From assembly GCA_003250155.1 (NCBI GenBank), contig QKHE01000062.1, forward strand, positions 1 through 37,822: DNA of 37,822 nt. Direction: 5' to 3'. The translations under genes and the position numbers were made by a program. Shown in pieces: positions 1 to 10,123 of this stretch. The notes under the pieces were generated by a model, which was not told the DNA's origin, made no database searches, and was given only the letters and a program-made list of their open reading frames with translations. How positions within the stretch are numbered: the stretch's first letter is position 1; every line of letters begins with the position of its first letter. This stretch comes from Chloroflexota bacterium. Lineage in GTDB: Bacteria; Chloroflexota; Limnocylindria; Limnocylindrales; CSP1-4.

Positions 1-1
1 G

Positions 2-754
2 GAGTGGGCCGTCTACAGCCTGCTGTCGACCGCCGGGCCGATCGGCGAGGCCGCGTTCTTCGAGCGGATCGCCGCCCTGTTCTCGGCCCACGACCTGCCC
101 GACGAGGGGTTGGTCCGGGCCTGCCTCGACAGCTACCGCAGCCCGCAGTCCGCCGTGGATCGACTCGTCACCCGCGACGACCTCCGCCTGCGGACGGCCG
201 AGCACGCGGAGCTGCTGGCCCACCTCGCCAACGCCGGGCATCGCCTGCAGCTGCGGATCTGGATCGGCCGCCGCGAGCAGGCCCGCCGGATCGGCGGCCG
301 GACGCTGGCCGACTACCTCGACCGGCGCGAGCGGGAGCCGTGGTCGGCCTCGTTCTCGCGCGCCTCGGCGGAGGATGTCGAGGCCGTCGACTGCATCTGG
401 TACCTCCGCGGCGGCGGCGCCTTCATGTTCGAGATCGAGTGGACCGCGATGCTCGGCGACCTGCTGCTGCGGCGCCACGCGCGGATCCCGCAGGAGGACG
501 GCATCGTCCGGTTCCTCGTGCTGGCACCCGAGCGGCGGGAGCTGCTGCGGCACAAGCTCGAGGCGGCGCCGCTGCTGCGCGGCGCGTTCGAAGCCGGCAA
601 CTGGCACGTCCTGCTGTGGCCGCACCTCCGGGCCTGGCTGGAGCGCGAGCCGCTCGACCTGGCCGCCCTCGAGCCGTACCTCGGCCTCGACCCCCTGGTC
701 GAGCGCCAGGCCGAGCAGCTCGGCCTGTTCGATCCGCCGGACACGGTACGCTAG
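2..754 (+). CDS. Uncharacterised protein, 5' end cut by window edge
   Basis: An open frame enters from the left edge in frame 2 and ends at TAG. The ORF track starts it only at an internal GTG (110), but the upstream codons continue the same coding style, so the visible piece is the C-terminal 250 residues of a longer protein. I do not recognise the family. The visible part is soluble, rich in Arg, Glu and Leu, and has no signal peptide or membrane segment. A central stretch with 'YLRGGGAF' and 'FEIEWTAMLGDLL' is followed by a charged helical tail ending 'LGLFDPP'. The Trp- and Arg-rich composition would fit a nucleic-acid-related protein, but that is only an impression. The next gene starts about 70 bases downstream with its own strong ribosome binding site. 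Confidence 0.75.
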   Translation, partial: EWAVYSLLSTAGPIGEAAFFERIAALFSAHDLPDEGLVRACLDSYRSPQSAVDRLVTRDDLRLRTAEHAELLAHLANAGHRLQLRIWIGRREQARRIGGRTLADYLDRREREPWSASFSRASAEDVEAVDCIWYLRGGGAFMFEIEWTAMLGDLLLRRHARIPQEDGIVRFLVLAPERRELLRHKLEAAPLLRGAFEAGNWHVLLWPHLRAWLEREPLDLAALEPYLGLDPLVERQAEQLGLFDPPDTVR

Positions 755-826
755 CGACCCGGGTTGCCAACCCATCGCGGCCGGCCAGCGTCCCGCGCCG
801 GCGCTGACGCCATCGGAGGCCGTACC

Positions 827-2515
827 TTGAACTCCCAGGAGATGCCACCGCGTTCCGACGTGGATCGCCTTGCCGACGACTTCTTCGAGCGGATCCTCGA
901 GCTGAACCCCGTCCGGGCGACCGTCCTCGGCGACGATCGCTTCGATGATCGGTTGCCGGATCCGGGGCCCGGGGGGCGCGCCGACGGCCGACGTCTCGCG
1001 GCGGACATGATCGCCGCCGCCGACGCCATCCCGGACGACGGGCTGGGCGTCGAGGATCGGATCACCCGCGACGTCATCCGCGTCATCGGCGAGATCGCGA
1101 TCATCGAGGACGACCAGCGGATCGACGTGCTGCAGGTGGTCGACCAGATGGGCGGGCCCCAGACCCTGCTGCCGCAGCTGTGCCAGTTCCAGGCGGCCGA
1201 CACCCCGGAGCGGCTCGAGCGCTTCGTCGCCCGGCTGCGGGCCTACCCGGCGTTCATGGCCGCCAACGTCGAGCTGCTGCGCGAGGGCCTCGAGCGTGGC
1301 CTGACGGCGCCGCGCATCGTCGCCGACCGGACGATCGCGCAGCTCGAGCGGATGCTGGCCACGCCGCTGGACGCCGCGGTCGTGCCGTCACTCGTCAAGG
1401 TCGCTCGCGAGGCGGACCGCGAGCTGATCCGCGAGGTCGTGCGCGACGAGGTCTACCCGGCCGACGCCGCGTTCCTCGACGCCCTGCGCGGGCCGTACCA
1501 CGACGCGACCCGGGATGGTCAGGGCCTGTGGTCGGCGCCGAACGGCGACACCCTCTACGGCACCCAGGTGCTTCGCTGGACGACCCTGGAGCTCGACCCT
1601 TCGGAGGTCCATCGCAGCGGCCTCGCCGAGCTCGAGGAGATCGAGAGCGAGCGCCGCGAGATCTCCCGCCGTGCCGGCTTCGGCGACGACACGGCCGCCT
1701 ACCGGGCTTCGCTCGCCTCGGAGCCCGCGAACGTGCCGTCCAGCCGCGAGGCGCTCATCGCCCGCGCCGAGGAGGACATCGAGCGCGCGGCCGCGGCGGC
1801 GCCTGCCGCGTTCGGGCGCCTGCCGCGCGCAGGCTGCCGGGTCATCCCCGTCGAGGAGTACAAGGAGCGCGACGCGCCGTTCGCCTACTACTACCCGCCG
1901 TCCGAGGACACGACACGCCCCGGGACCTACTACGTCAACACCTTCGACCTGCCGTCACGGGTCTATTCCCGGCTCGCCTCGACGACGTACCACGAGGCCG
2001 TCCCGGGCCACCACTTCCAGATCGCGCTCGAGAACGAGAACACCGATCTCAACCGGTTCCGGCGGTACGCCGCCCGCGGCGCCGGCGGCGCCTACGTCGA
2101 GGGCTGGGGCCTGTACGCCGAGCGCCTGGCCGACGAGCTCGGCCTGTACCGCGACGAGGCCGAGCGCTTCGGGATGCTGGACGCCCAGGCCTGGCGAGCC
2201 GGCCGGCTCGTCGTCGACACCGGCCTGCATGCGCTCCGCTGGACCCGCCAGCAGTCGATCGACCTGCTCCTGTCGGCCGGGTTGACCGAGACCGACGCGG
2301 TCATCGAGACCGACCGCTACATCTGCTGGCCGGGGCAGGCACTGACGTACAAGGTCGGCCAGCGCGAGATCATCCGGCTGCGGCGCGAGATCAGCGAACG
2401 CGACGGCTCGTCGTTCGACCTCCGCGAGTTCCATGACCAGCTGCTCGGTCATGGCTCGCTGCCGCTTTCGACGCTCGCCCGCGAGCTGCCGAACTGGGTC
2501 GCCGCGGCCGTCTGA
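827..2515 (+). CDS. DUF885 family protein, putative zinc-dependent hydrolase
   Basis: This 562-residue protein belongs to the DUF885 family, whose length (roughly 550-600 residues) it matches. The family's metal site is visible near residue 390 as 'YHEAVPGHHFQ', an HExxxGHH-like arrangement. It is followed by 'GWGLYAERLADELG', another conserved DUF885 segment. Members are thought to be metallopeptidase-like, but the substrate here cannot be read from sequence. There is no signal peptide or membrane helix, so it is probably cytoplasmic. I chose the TTG at 827 because a perfect GGAGG lies 7 bases upstream. The ORF track's TTG at 764 would add 21 residues of poor quality, and ATG 842 is an in-frame alternative. 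A hairpin terminator follows the gene, so it is probably monocistronic. Confidence 0.85.
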   Translation: MNSQEMPPRSDVDRLADDFFERILELNPVRATVLGDDRFDDRLPDPGPGGRADGRRLAADMIAAADAIPDDGLGVEDRITRDVIRVIGEIAIIEDDQRIDVLQVVDQMGGPQTLLPQLCQFQAADTPERLERFVARLRAYPAFMAANVELLREGLERGLTAPRIVADRTIAQLERMLATPLDAAVVPSLVKVAREADRELIREVVRDEVYPADAAFLDALRGPYHDATRDGQGLWSAPNGDTLYGTQVLRWTTLELDPSEVHRSGLAELEEIESERREISRRAGFGDDTAAYRASLASEPANVPSSREALIARAEEDIERAAAAAPAAFGRLPRAGCRVIPVEEYKERDAPFAYYYPPSEDTTRPGTYYVNTFDLPSRVYSRLASTTYHEAVPGHHFQIALENENTDLNRFRRYAARGAGGAYVEGWGLYAERLADELGLYRDEAERFGMLDAQAWRAGRLVVDTGLHALRWTRQQSIDLLLSAGLTETDAVIETDRYICWPGQALTYKVGQREIIRLRREISERDGSSFDLREFHDQLLGHGSLPLSTLARELPNWVAAAV

Positions 2516-2551
2516 TCGCGCGAATCGCGCCGACCGCGGATCGCTGCGGAT

Positions 2552-2581
2552 ATCGCACGGAATCGCCCGCCACCGTGCGAT
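2552..2581 (+). terminator. Hairpin terminator after the DUF885 gene
   Basis: ATCGCACGG and CCGTGCGAT form a perfect 9-bp stem around a 12-nt loop, followed by CTCCTTT. The position 36 bases after the DUF885 stop and the short pyrimidine tail fit intrinsic termination. It ends just before a promoter-like sequence for the next gene. Confidence 0.6.
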
Positions 2582-2586
2582 CTCCT

Positions 2587-2615
2587 TTGACGGGCCCGTG
2601 GCCCCGTGGCACGAT
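2587..2615 (+). promoter_or_regulatory. Possible promoter of the aminotransferase gene
   Basis: TTGACG (5 of 6 to the -35 consensus) is followed after 17 bases by CACGAT, a weak -10 box. It lies between the terminator and the aminotransferase start, which supports it. The -10 match is poor, so confidence is low. Confidence 0.35.
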
Positions 2616-2660
2616 TCGGGCAATCCGCCGGCCAGTCGCCACCCGATGAAGGGAGCCGCC

Positions 2661-4016
2661 GTGTCACCCTCCGAACCCCCTGTGCTGCGCCGCAGCCAGC
2701 AGCTCGAGCTGTACCGCCGGGCCCTCGGCGTCATGCCCGGCGGCACCGATTCGAACTTCCGCACGTGGGGCGAATCGACGGTCTACGTCGATCGGGGCAA
2801 GGGCGGCCGCGTCTGGGACATCGACGGCAACGAGTACATCGATCTTCGAATGGGCTACGGCCCGGTGATCCTCGGCCACGCTGACGAGCGCGTCGACGAC
2901 CACGTCGCCGACCGGATGCGCCGCGGCGTCAGCTTCTCGCTCACGTCCGAGGACGAGGTCGAGGCCATGGGGCTCGTCAAGGAGCTCACGGGCTGGGTCG
3001 ACAAGGTCCGCATGACGGTCTCGGGCACCGAGGCGACGATGCACGCGATGCGCGTCGCGCGCGCCTACACGGGGCGCACGAAGATCGTGAAGTTCGAGGG
3101 CCAGTACCACGGCGTCCACGACTACGCGCTGATCTCGGTGACCCCGAACGACATGGCCGAGCTCGGTGACGCCGACAACCCGGTCGCGCTGGCCTGGGGT
3201 CGCGGCATCCCCGAAGCCGTGTCCCGGACGGTCATCCCGGCGCGCTACAACGAGATGGCCGTGTTGCGGCGTATCTTCGAGCGCGACGGCGATGACATCG
3301 CGGCCGTGATCGTCGAGCCGGTACTCGGCAACGCCCAGGGCATCCTGCCGCGGCCCGGCTTCCACGAGGAGATGCGGGCCCTGACCCGCGAGTTCGGCGC
3401 GCTGCTGATCTTCGACGAGGTCAAGACAGGATTCCGCTTCGCGCGTGGCGGAGCGGCCGAGTTCTTCGGGGTGACACCGGATCTCGCCACGTTCGCCAAG
3501 GCGATGGGCAACGGCTATCCGGCGGCCTGCTTCGGCGGCACCGACGAGGTCATGTCGGTCCTGCCCGACAAGGTCAGCCACGGCGGCACGTATGCCGGCA
3601 ACCGCGTGGCCGCGGCCGCGGCGGTGGCGACGCTCCGGATCATTCGCGACACGAACGCCCTGCAGACGATCCATGACGTCGGCCGCGCGATCCAGGCGGG
3701 CCTGTCGGAGGTCATCTCGGAGCGCGGGCTGCCGTACGTGTTCACGGGGCACCCGGCGATGTTCGGGATCATGTTCACCGACCAGGCGCCGACGGAGTAC
3801 CGCGACTGGGCCGGCTCGGACCACGAGCTGTACGACGCGGTCGCGGTCGGCATGCACGCCCGGGGCGCGATGCCCGAGCCGGATTCACGCGAGCCGTGGT
3901 TCCTGTGCGAGGCGCATGCCCGTGAGGACATGGTCGATCGCACGGTCTCGATCTTCGCGGACTCGCTCGGCGCGGCCCTCGACGCGCGGGCCCGCGGCGA
4001 GCTGCACCCGGAGTAG
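2661..4016 (+). CDS. Class III PLP aminotransferase (glutamate-1-semialdehyde aminomutase-like)
   Basis: This 451-residue enzyme is a fold-type I, class III PLP transferase closest in style to glutamate-1-semialdehyde 2,1-aminomutase. Visible signatures are 'SGTEATMHAMRVAR' for phosphate binding, 'EPVLGN', 'LLIFDEVKTGFR' with the PLP-ring Asp, and 'FAKAMGNGYP', whose Lys should form the Schiff base. Several positions differ from true HemL (DEVKTGFR instead of DEVMTGFR, and a different C-terminus), and no other tetrapyrrole gene is nearby. An amino-acid or amino-sugar aminotransferase is therefore as likely as heme synthesis. GTG 2661 is preferred because AAGGGAG lies 6 bases upstream. ATG 2646 would overlap that site, and the ORF track's start at 2433 runs into the DUF885 gene. 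Confidence 0.85.
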   Translation: MSPSEPPVLRRSQQLELYRRALGVMPGGTDSNFRTWGESTVYVDRGKGGRVWDIDGNEYIDLRMGYGPVILGHADERVDDHVADRMRRGVSFSLTSEDEVEAMGLVKELTGWVDKVRMTVSGTEATMHAMRVARAYTGRTKIVKFEGQYHGVHDYALISVTPNDMAELGDADNPVALAWGRGIPEAVSRTVIPARYNEMAVLRRIFERDGDDIAAVIVEPVLGNAQGILPRPGFHEEMRALTREFGALLIFDEVKTGFRFARGGAAEFFGVTPDLATFAKAMGNGYPAACFGGTDEVMSVLPDKVSHGGTYAGNRVAAAAAVATLRIIRDTNALQTIHDVGRAIQAGLSEVISERGLPYVFTGHPAMFGIMFTDQAPTEYRDWAGSDHELYDAVAVGMHARGAMPEPDSREPWFLCEAHAREDMVDRTVSIFADSLGAALDARARGELHPE

Positions 4017-4021
4017 CCGGT

Positions 4022-4038
4022 CCGGCCGCAGCGGCCGG
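4022..4038 (+). terminator. GC hairpin after the aminotransferase gene
   Basis: CCGGCCGC and GCGGCCGG are perfect inverted copies separated by one base, so a realistic stem has 6 bp with a 5-nt loop. It starts five bases after the stop codon. No T-run follows, so it may be a weak or factor-assisted terminator. Confidence 0.4.
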
Positions 4039-4066
4039 GAATCTGCGGCGACCCGATCAGCTGGGC

Positions 4067-4072
4067 TAACCT
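4067..4072 (+). promoter_or_regulatory. -10 box TAACCT for leaderless mscS-like gene
   Basis: TAACCT matches TANNNT and ends 6 bases before the ATG at 4079. No Shine-Dalgarno sequence is visible (the spacer is CCCCGC). This spacing would put the transcription start on the start codon itself. Confidence 0.5.
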
Positions 4073-4078
4073 CCCCGC

Positions 4079-5008
4079 ATGCCCGACTTCACCGAACAGC
4101 CCTGGGCGACGATCGCGACGTTCGCCATCGACCAGGTGCTCCCGGCGCTCGTCATCGTCGTCGCGGCGTGGGTGCTGTGGCGCCTCGCACGGGCGTTCAT
4201 CCACCGCGTCGTCCAGGCGCTCATGGATCGCGAGGTCAGCGAGGGCACCGCCCAGGAGCTGTCGTCGCTCGAGGTCCAGAAGCGCATCGAGACGCTCGAT
4301 GTCCTGGTCGGCCGGGTGCTGCGATTCTTCATCATCGTCATCGCCGGCCTGATGATCCTCGGGACGTTCGGGCTGGACATCGGCCCGGCGATCGCCGGGC
4401 TCGGCGTCGTCGGCATCGCCGTCGGCTTCGGCGCGCAGCACCTCGTGCGCGACTACCTCAACGGTGCGCTGATCCTCGTCGAGAACCAGTTCAGCCGGGG
4501 CGACGTCGTCCGCGTCGCCGGGGTGGCCGGCGCCGTGGAGGCGCTCACGCTGCGGCGCACGATCCTGCGCGACCTCGACGGCAACGTCCACACGATCCCC
4601 AACGGCGAGATCACCGTGGCGACCAACATGACCCGAACCTGGGCCCGCGTGAACGAGGACGTGATGGTCGGCTATGGCACCGACATCGGCCGGCTCGCCG
4701 AGATCATCGAGCGCGTCGGCACGGAGCTGGAGGAGGACCCGGAGTGGGGTCCCAGGATCCTCGAGCCGCCGCGCATGCTGCGGGTCGAGCAGCTTGCCGA
4801 CTCGGGCGTCACGGTCAAGGTGCTGGCGACCGTCCGGGCGCCCGAGCGATGGGCCGTCAGCGGCGAGCTCCGGCGCCGGCTGCTGGAGACGTTCGCCGCC
4901 GAGGGCGTCGAGATCCCGTTCCCGCACCGGGTCCTCATCAGCCGGTCGAGCGACGCCGACGGGTCGTCCGGCGACGGTGGCGCCGCCGCGACGGCCGGGG
5001 GCTCGTAG
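4079..5008 (+). CDS. MscS family mechanosensitive channel
   Basis: This 309-residue membrane protein should release solutes when membrane tension rises. Hydrophobic helices lie near residues 15-37 and 80-125. The second block contains the Gly/Ala-rich pore-lining helix ('GVVGIAVGFGAQ'), followed by 'LVRDYLNGALILVENQF' and 'GDVVRVAGVAGAVEALTLR', the MscS beta-domain start. 'NGEITVATNMTR' is the conserved 'PNG' region before the C-terminal cage. It resembles small MscS/YkuT-type channels, with a longer polar tail rich in Ser, Gly and Ala after residue 290. The start is ATG 4079, preceded by a leaderless-type -10 box and no ribosome binding site. It stands alone between the aminotransferase and acs. 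Confidence 0.92.
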   Translation: MPDFTEQPWATIATFAIDQVLPALVIVVAAWVLWRLARAFIHRVVQALMDREVSEGTAQELSSLEVQKRIETLDVLVGRVLRFFIIVIAGLMILGTFGLDIGPAIAGLGVVGIAVGFGAQHLVRDYLNGALILVENQFSRGDVVRVAGVAGAVEALTLRRTILRDLDGNVHTIPNGEITVATNMTRTWARVNEDVMVGYGTDIGRLAEIIERVGTELEEDPEWGPRILEPPRMLRVEQLADSGVTVKVLATVRAPERWAVSGELRRRLLETFAAEGVEIPFPHRVLISRSSDADGSSGDGGAAATAGGS

Positions 5009-5053
5009 ACGGGGCTGACCGGGCATCCGAGCTGCCGGCCGGGACGAGCGCCG

Positions 5054-5059
5054 TAGAAT
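5054..5059 (+). promoter_or_regulatory. -10 box TAGAAT for acs
   Basis: TAGAAT is 5 of 6 to TATAAT in an otherwise very GC-rich gap and lies 32 bases upstream of the acs GTG. I see no convincing -35. The predicted leader would carry the GAGGTG ribosome binding site at 5082-5087. Confidence 0.4.
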
Positions 5060-5091
5060 GACCGGACTCCGTTCGAGCGACGAGGTGTCCC

Positions 5092-7047
<1,956 letters not shown>

Positions 7048-7072
7048 CCCGCGCCCACGCCCGGTCGCGGCT

Positions 7073-7091
7073 CGGCCGCTGAGGACGGCCG
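7073..7091. terminator. Short hairpin between convergent acs and CpaE-like genes
   Basis: CGGCCG occurs twice around a 7-nt loop, giving a symmetric 6-bp stem in the 45-bp gap between convergent stop codons. It could work in both directions, but there is no T-run on either side. Confidence 0.3.
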
Positions 7092-7092
7092 G

Positions 7093-8370
7093 TCAGGCCT
7101 GGGCCGGCAGCGACCTCCCCAGAAGCGATCGGAAGATCGAGCGGACATCCCGGTCGGAGCTCGGGGCCCCGGCCGGCATCGGCGTGGCCAGCAGCTTGTC
7201 CGCGAGGTGCTCGAAGTCCTCGACCACCTTGTGCTTCGGGAACTTCTCGACGACCGTTCGGCCGACATTCGACGCCCACACGAAGTTCATCCCGGCCGAG
7301 CGGATCTCGCCGATCGCCTTCAGGCCGGTCGTGAGCTCGATGTCGGCGACCGACACGCCGCTGTTGGCACGGTTGACGACGAGCCCCAGGCGCTCGCCCA
7401 TGCCGAGCTCGATCATGACCTCCTTGAGCTGGACGGCCGCGCGGATGGCGGGCAGGTCCGGCGTCACCGGAACGAGGATCCGATCCGAGATCGCGAACAC
7501 GCCGAGGTTGACCTCGCTGTACGACGGGTGCAGGTCGACGATGATCGTCCCGACACCGTGGCGGGCCTCCATGATGGATTCGGTGACCCGCTCCGGGTCG
7601 AGGTTGCCGAGGTCGAGCGGGCTATTGGTGAGCGCCACCACGCGGATGCCCGACGCGTGCTGCGCGGCCAGGTCGCTGAGCGTTCGATGCACGTCGCCGG
7701 CCTCTTCGTCGGCCAGCTGGTCGGCGAGCGACCTGCCCATCTTCATGCCCAGCGACAGCGACACGTGGCCGGTCACCGTGTCGGCGTCGACGAGCAGGAC
7801 CTCGCGCTCGCGCCGCAGCTGCAGCACCGCCGCCAGGTTCGTGGCGATCGTCGTCTTGCCGACGCCACCCTTCGGGTTGAAGACCGACAGGATCGGCGGC
7901 GAGGACAGCCAGTCCGCCTGCACGTTGCCGCTGGCGAACACCGTCTCGCCGGCCGCACCGTCACCGACCTGGGCTCGAATCGTCATCGCCTCGAGGCGCC
8001 AGCGCAGGGTCTCGGCGTTGACCGGACGGAGCAGCAGCTCGTCCGAGTCCTCGAGTCCCTCGGTCAGCTCCTCGAGCGCGCCGCCACTGGCGACGTAGAG
8101 GACCGGCAGGGCCCTGCCGAGACCCGCACGAGCTTCGCGGACAAGGGCGATCGTCTCACCCGGCCGCTCTCCGGCATCGATGATCGCGAGGCCCACGTGG
8201 GCTCCGATCGAGAGCATCGCGGCGAGGTCGGCGGCACCGCGCCCCACGATCGCCCCGAAGCCAGCCTCGGCGAAGAGCTCCGGCAGGCCCTCGCGCTCCT
8301 CCTCCGGCAGCGCGAGCGCGATCGTCGTCCGCAGCCCGGGCTCGTCGATGCGCCTGGAACCGGTGTTCAC
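7093..8370 (-). CDS. CpaE/MinD-like ATPase with receiver-like N-terminus
   Basis: This 425-residue protein has two parts. Residues 15-125 resemble the receiver-like domain of CpaE: alternating strands and helices, 'GLAIIDAG' at the phospho-acceptor strand, 'LPVLYVAS' and 'ELLLRPVN'. Residues 160-400 are a ParA/MinD ATPase with the deviant Walker A 'NPKGGVGKTT' (about 165-174), 'VLLVDADTVTGHVS' and 'VIVDLHPSYSEVN' type segments. Family members position pilus-assembly, chromosome or polar machinery by ATP-dependent dimerisation. No pilus genes (cpaA-F, tad) are in this window, so CpaE in a pilus sense is not secured. The GTG start overlaps the stop of the upstream coiled-coil gene as GTGA, which implies translational coupling and probably a joint function. 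Confidence 0.85.
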   Translation of the reverse strand: MNTGSRRIDEPGLRTTIALALPEEEREGLPELFAEAGFGAIVGRGAADLAAMLSIGAHVGLAIIDAGERPGETIALVREARAGLGRALPVLYVASGGALEELTEGLEDSDELLLRPVNAETLRWRLEAMTIRAQVGDGAAGETVFASGNVQADWLSSPPILSVFNPKGGVGKTTIATNLAAVLQLRREREVLLVDADTVTGHVSLSLGMKMGRSLADQLADEEAGDVHRTLSDLAAQHASGIRVVALTNSPLDLGNLDPERVTESIMEARHGVGTIIVDLHPSYSEVNLGVFAISDRILVPVTPDLPAIRAAVQLKEVMIELGMGERLGLVVNRANSGVSVADIELTTGLKAIGEIRSAGMNFVWASNVGRTVVEKFPKHKVVEDFEHLADKLLATPMPAGAPSSDRDVRSIFRSLLGRSLPAQA

Positions 8371-9929
8371 GCTGCGGGCTCGCCGGCCGAGACGTAGACC
8401 GTGCCACCGTCATCGGCCGTGATGCGGGTTTCGAAGCCGGGCAGGTCCGGCAGTGCCGCCCGCAGGTCGAGGTCGGGCGCGTGGACGATCGTGAACACGA
8501 AGCTCCCCGGATCACCGGCCATCACGCTGACGTTCTGCACGCCGTCGATCTTGCCGAGGGCGCTCTTGAAGGCGGAGATCCCGGCGACCGTGGCGAGGCC
8601 GGTGACGATCACGCGCTGTCGCCCGCGCTCGGTCGGCTCGTGCCGCGAGCCGGCGTCGCTCTCGTCGGTCGGGGCAATCGCGTCGTTGCCGTCGGTCGTC
8701 GCGAGCCCCTCGAAGGCCTCGGCCTCTGCGGCGGCTGCGGCCTCGGGCCCGAGCGGCTCGGCGGCGGCGTCGGCGGCGGCGGCGGTGACGGTCTCGTCGG
8801 CTGGAGCCGCCGTGACCGCATCGTCGGCCTCGAGCGTCGCCTGGAATGCCTCGTCTCCGGAGCCAGATCCCTCGGTGTCGGCTTCGGCGGCCGTCGTCGC
8901 GCCCTTCGGCGGGTCGGCGGTGTCGTCGCGGAGCCGCGCGGCGGCCCGGCGCACGGCGGGCAGCTCCGACAGGATCGGTGGCGCCGGGGCGCGCTCCGCG
9001 AGCGTCGCGAGGCGAGCCGGATCGCTCTCGGCGAGCAGCTGCTCGAAGAACGACTCCATCTCGCGCTCATAGCCGGCAACGGCGTCCTCGACCTGGGCGG
9101 CCTGGGCGTCGACGTCGCGAGCGTGGCTCTCGAGTTCGCGCTCGAGGGAGTCGCGGCGATCCACGACGCGCTGCTCGCTCTCCTGCTTGATCCGGGCGGT
9201 CTCCGATTTGGCCCACGCATGGATCTCGTCGACGTCATCGTCGGCCCGCTGGCGGAGCGCCGCGGCCTCGTCGGTCGCGCCCGATCGAATGGCCTCGACC
9301 TGGGTGGTCGCCTCGGCGTGCAGCGACGCGATCGTCTCGTCGCGGCTCGTCTCGGCGGCCTCGCGCATCGCCTTCACGAGCCCGGCCACGAGCGGGTTGT
9401 CGCGCCGCGGCGTGCTCGGCGCCGGCTCGGCCACATGGGCCACCTCGGCCACCTCCCGTGCCGCAAGCTGCTCGGCCGCCGGCTGCTGGGCCGGGGGCTG
9501 CTGGGCCGGGGGCTGCTCGGCCGCCGGCTGCGCGTCCTCCTGTGCAGTCGCCTCGGCCGGCGGATCGGCCCGGTCGGTCGTCGGCCACGCCAGCGCGCTG
9601 CCGTCCTTCACGGGCTCACTCGAGCCCGCCGCCTCCATCTCACCGGGCTCGCCGGCCCGATCGCCGACCACGCTCTCGAGCACGACCGCCTCCGATTCAC
9701 CTTCTGCTGCTTCTGCTGCCACCTGGTCGACGCCGTCCGCCGGCTCCGCGGGCGCGGGACGGAACGGGCCTTCGCCGGGGTCACGCCGCCCGGCCGATGT
9801 CGCTGCCTTGCCGCTGTCCGCAACCGACTCCAGCAGCTCGCCCAGGCGCTGCGCGTCCTCGGCGCCCTCGTCGGGCGTCGGGTCGCTTGACCACGGGAGT
9901 CGGAAACCTCGCTTCTGGGTTGTCGACAT
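8367..9929 (-). CDS. Coiled-coil scaffold-like protein, partner of the CpaE-like ATPase
   Basis: I do not recognise a named family for this 520-residue protein. Residues 1-175 are acidic and disordered, with a Pro/Gln/Ala repeat block around 130-160. Residues 175-310 are a long coiled coil with heptad-like Ala/Leu spacing, reminiscent of DivIVA or other polar scaffolds. Residues 310-435 form a second Ala/Glu-rich linker. Residues 437-515 look like a small beta-alpha-beta domain ('VIVTGLATVAGISAFKSAL', then 'FVFTIVHAP'), ferredoxin-like in pattern but without the CxxC of metal-binding HMA domains. There is no signal peptide or membrane segment. It is the first gene of a two-gene operon with the MinD-like ATPase. 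A scaffold recruiting that ATPase is my inference. GAGGA about 9-10 bases before the ATG is a modest ribosome binding site. Confidence 0.75.
   Translation of the reverse strand: MSTTQKRGFRLPWSSDPTPDEGAEDAQRLGELLESVADSGKAATSAGRRDPGEGPFRPAPAEPADGVDQVAAEAAEGESEAVVLESVVGDRAGEPGEMEAAGSSEPVKDGSALAWPTTDRADPPAEATAQEDAQPAAEQPPAQQPPAQQPAAEQLAAREVAEVAHVAEPAPSTPRRDNPLVAGLVKAMREAAETSRDETIASLHAEATTQVEAIRSGATDEAAALRQRADDDVDEIHAWAKSETARIKQESEQRVVDRRDSLERELESHARDVDAQAAQVEDAVAGYEREMESFFEQLLAESDPARLATLAERAPAPPILSELPAVRRAAARLRDDTADPPKGATTAAEADTEGSGSGDEAFQATLEADDAVTAAPADETVTAAAADAAAEPLGPEAAAAAEAEAFEGLATTDGNDAIAPTDESDAGSRHEPTERGRQRVIVTGLATVAGISAFKSALGKIDGVQNVSVMAGDPGSFVFTIVHAPDLDLRAALPDLPGFETRITADDGGTVYVSAGEPAA
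9468..9527 (-). repeat. 15-bp tandem repeat, four units
   Basis: Four 15-bp units run head to tail inside the coiled-coil gene, in order A-B-B-A: CTGCTCGGCCGCCGG, two of CTGCTGGGCCGGGGG, and the first type again. They encode five-residue Pro/Ala/Gln steps in the disordered linker, so unit number can change without a frameshift. Confidence 0.8.
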
Positions 9930-10020
9930 TTGGCAACGTCCTCGGGGCGTAGTCCGGCGGACTCGGCGGACCGGTTGCTCCGGATCGTCGCGGTGCGGTC
10001 GCGTGTGGGGCAGTCCGCTA

Positions 10021-10062
10021 GAGGTACCAGCGGCGCAGCCAAGAGGTACCGCTCGCGGTACC
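10021..10062. promoter_or_regulatory. Cluster of three GGTACC palindromes, possible operator
   Basis: The divergent gap between the coiled-coil gene and moaA holds GGTACC at 10023, 10045 and 10057. The last two form a perfect inverted repeat GGTACCGC-TC-GCGGTACC, and the first two share GAGGTACC 22 bases apart, about two helical turns. A shorter inverted repeat AGTCCG-G-CGGACT lies at about 9952. The arrangement looks like a dimeric-regulator site serving one or both genes. I recognise no known factor. Confidence 0.4.
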
Positions 10063-10111
10063 GCGACATGTCATCCCGGGGCGCCTCGAGGGCCTCGATC
10101 GGGGGCCGCGC

Positions 10112-10117
10112 TAGGCT
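10112..10117 (+). promoter_or_regulatory. -10 box TAGGCT for leaderless moaA
   Basis: TAGGCT fits TANNNT and is separated from the moaA ATG by six bases (TGCACG). No Shine-Dalgarno sequence is present. The spacing matches the boxes before the mscS-like and GreA-fusion genes. Confidence 0.5.
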
Positions 10118-10123
10118 TGCACG

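Noticed and set aside
2433-2660. Upstream extension of the aminotransferase ORF
   Set aside because: It overlaps the DUF885 gene, a terminator and a promoter; GTG 2661 has its own ribosome binding site.
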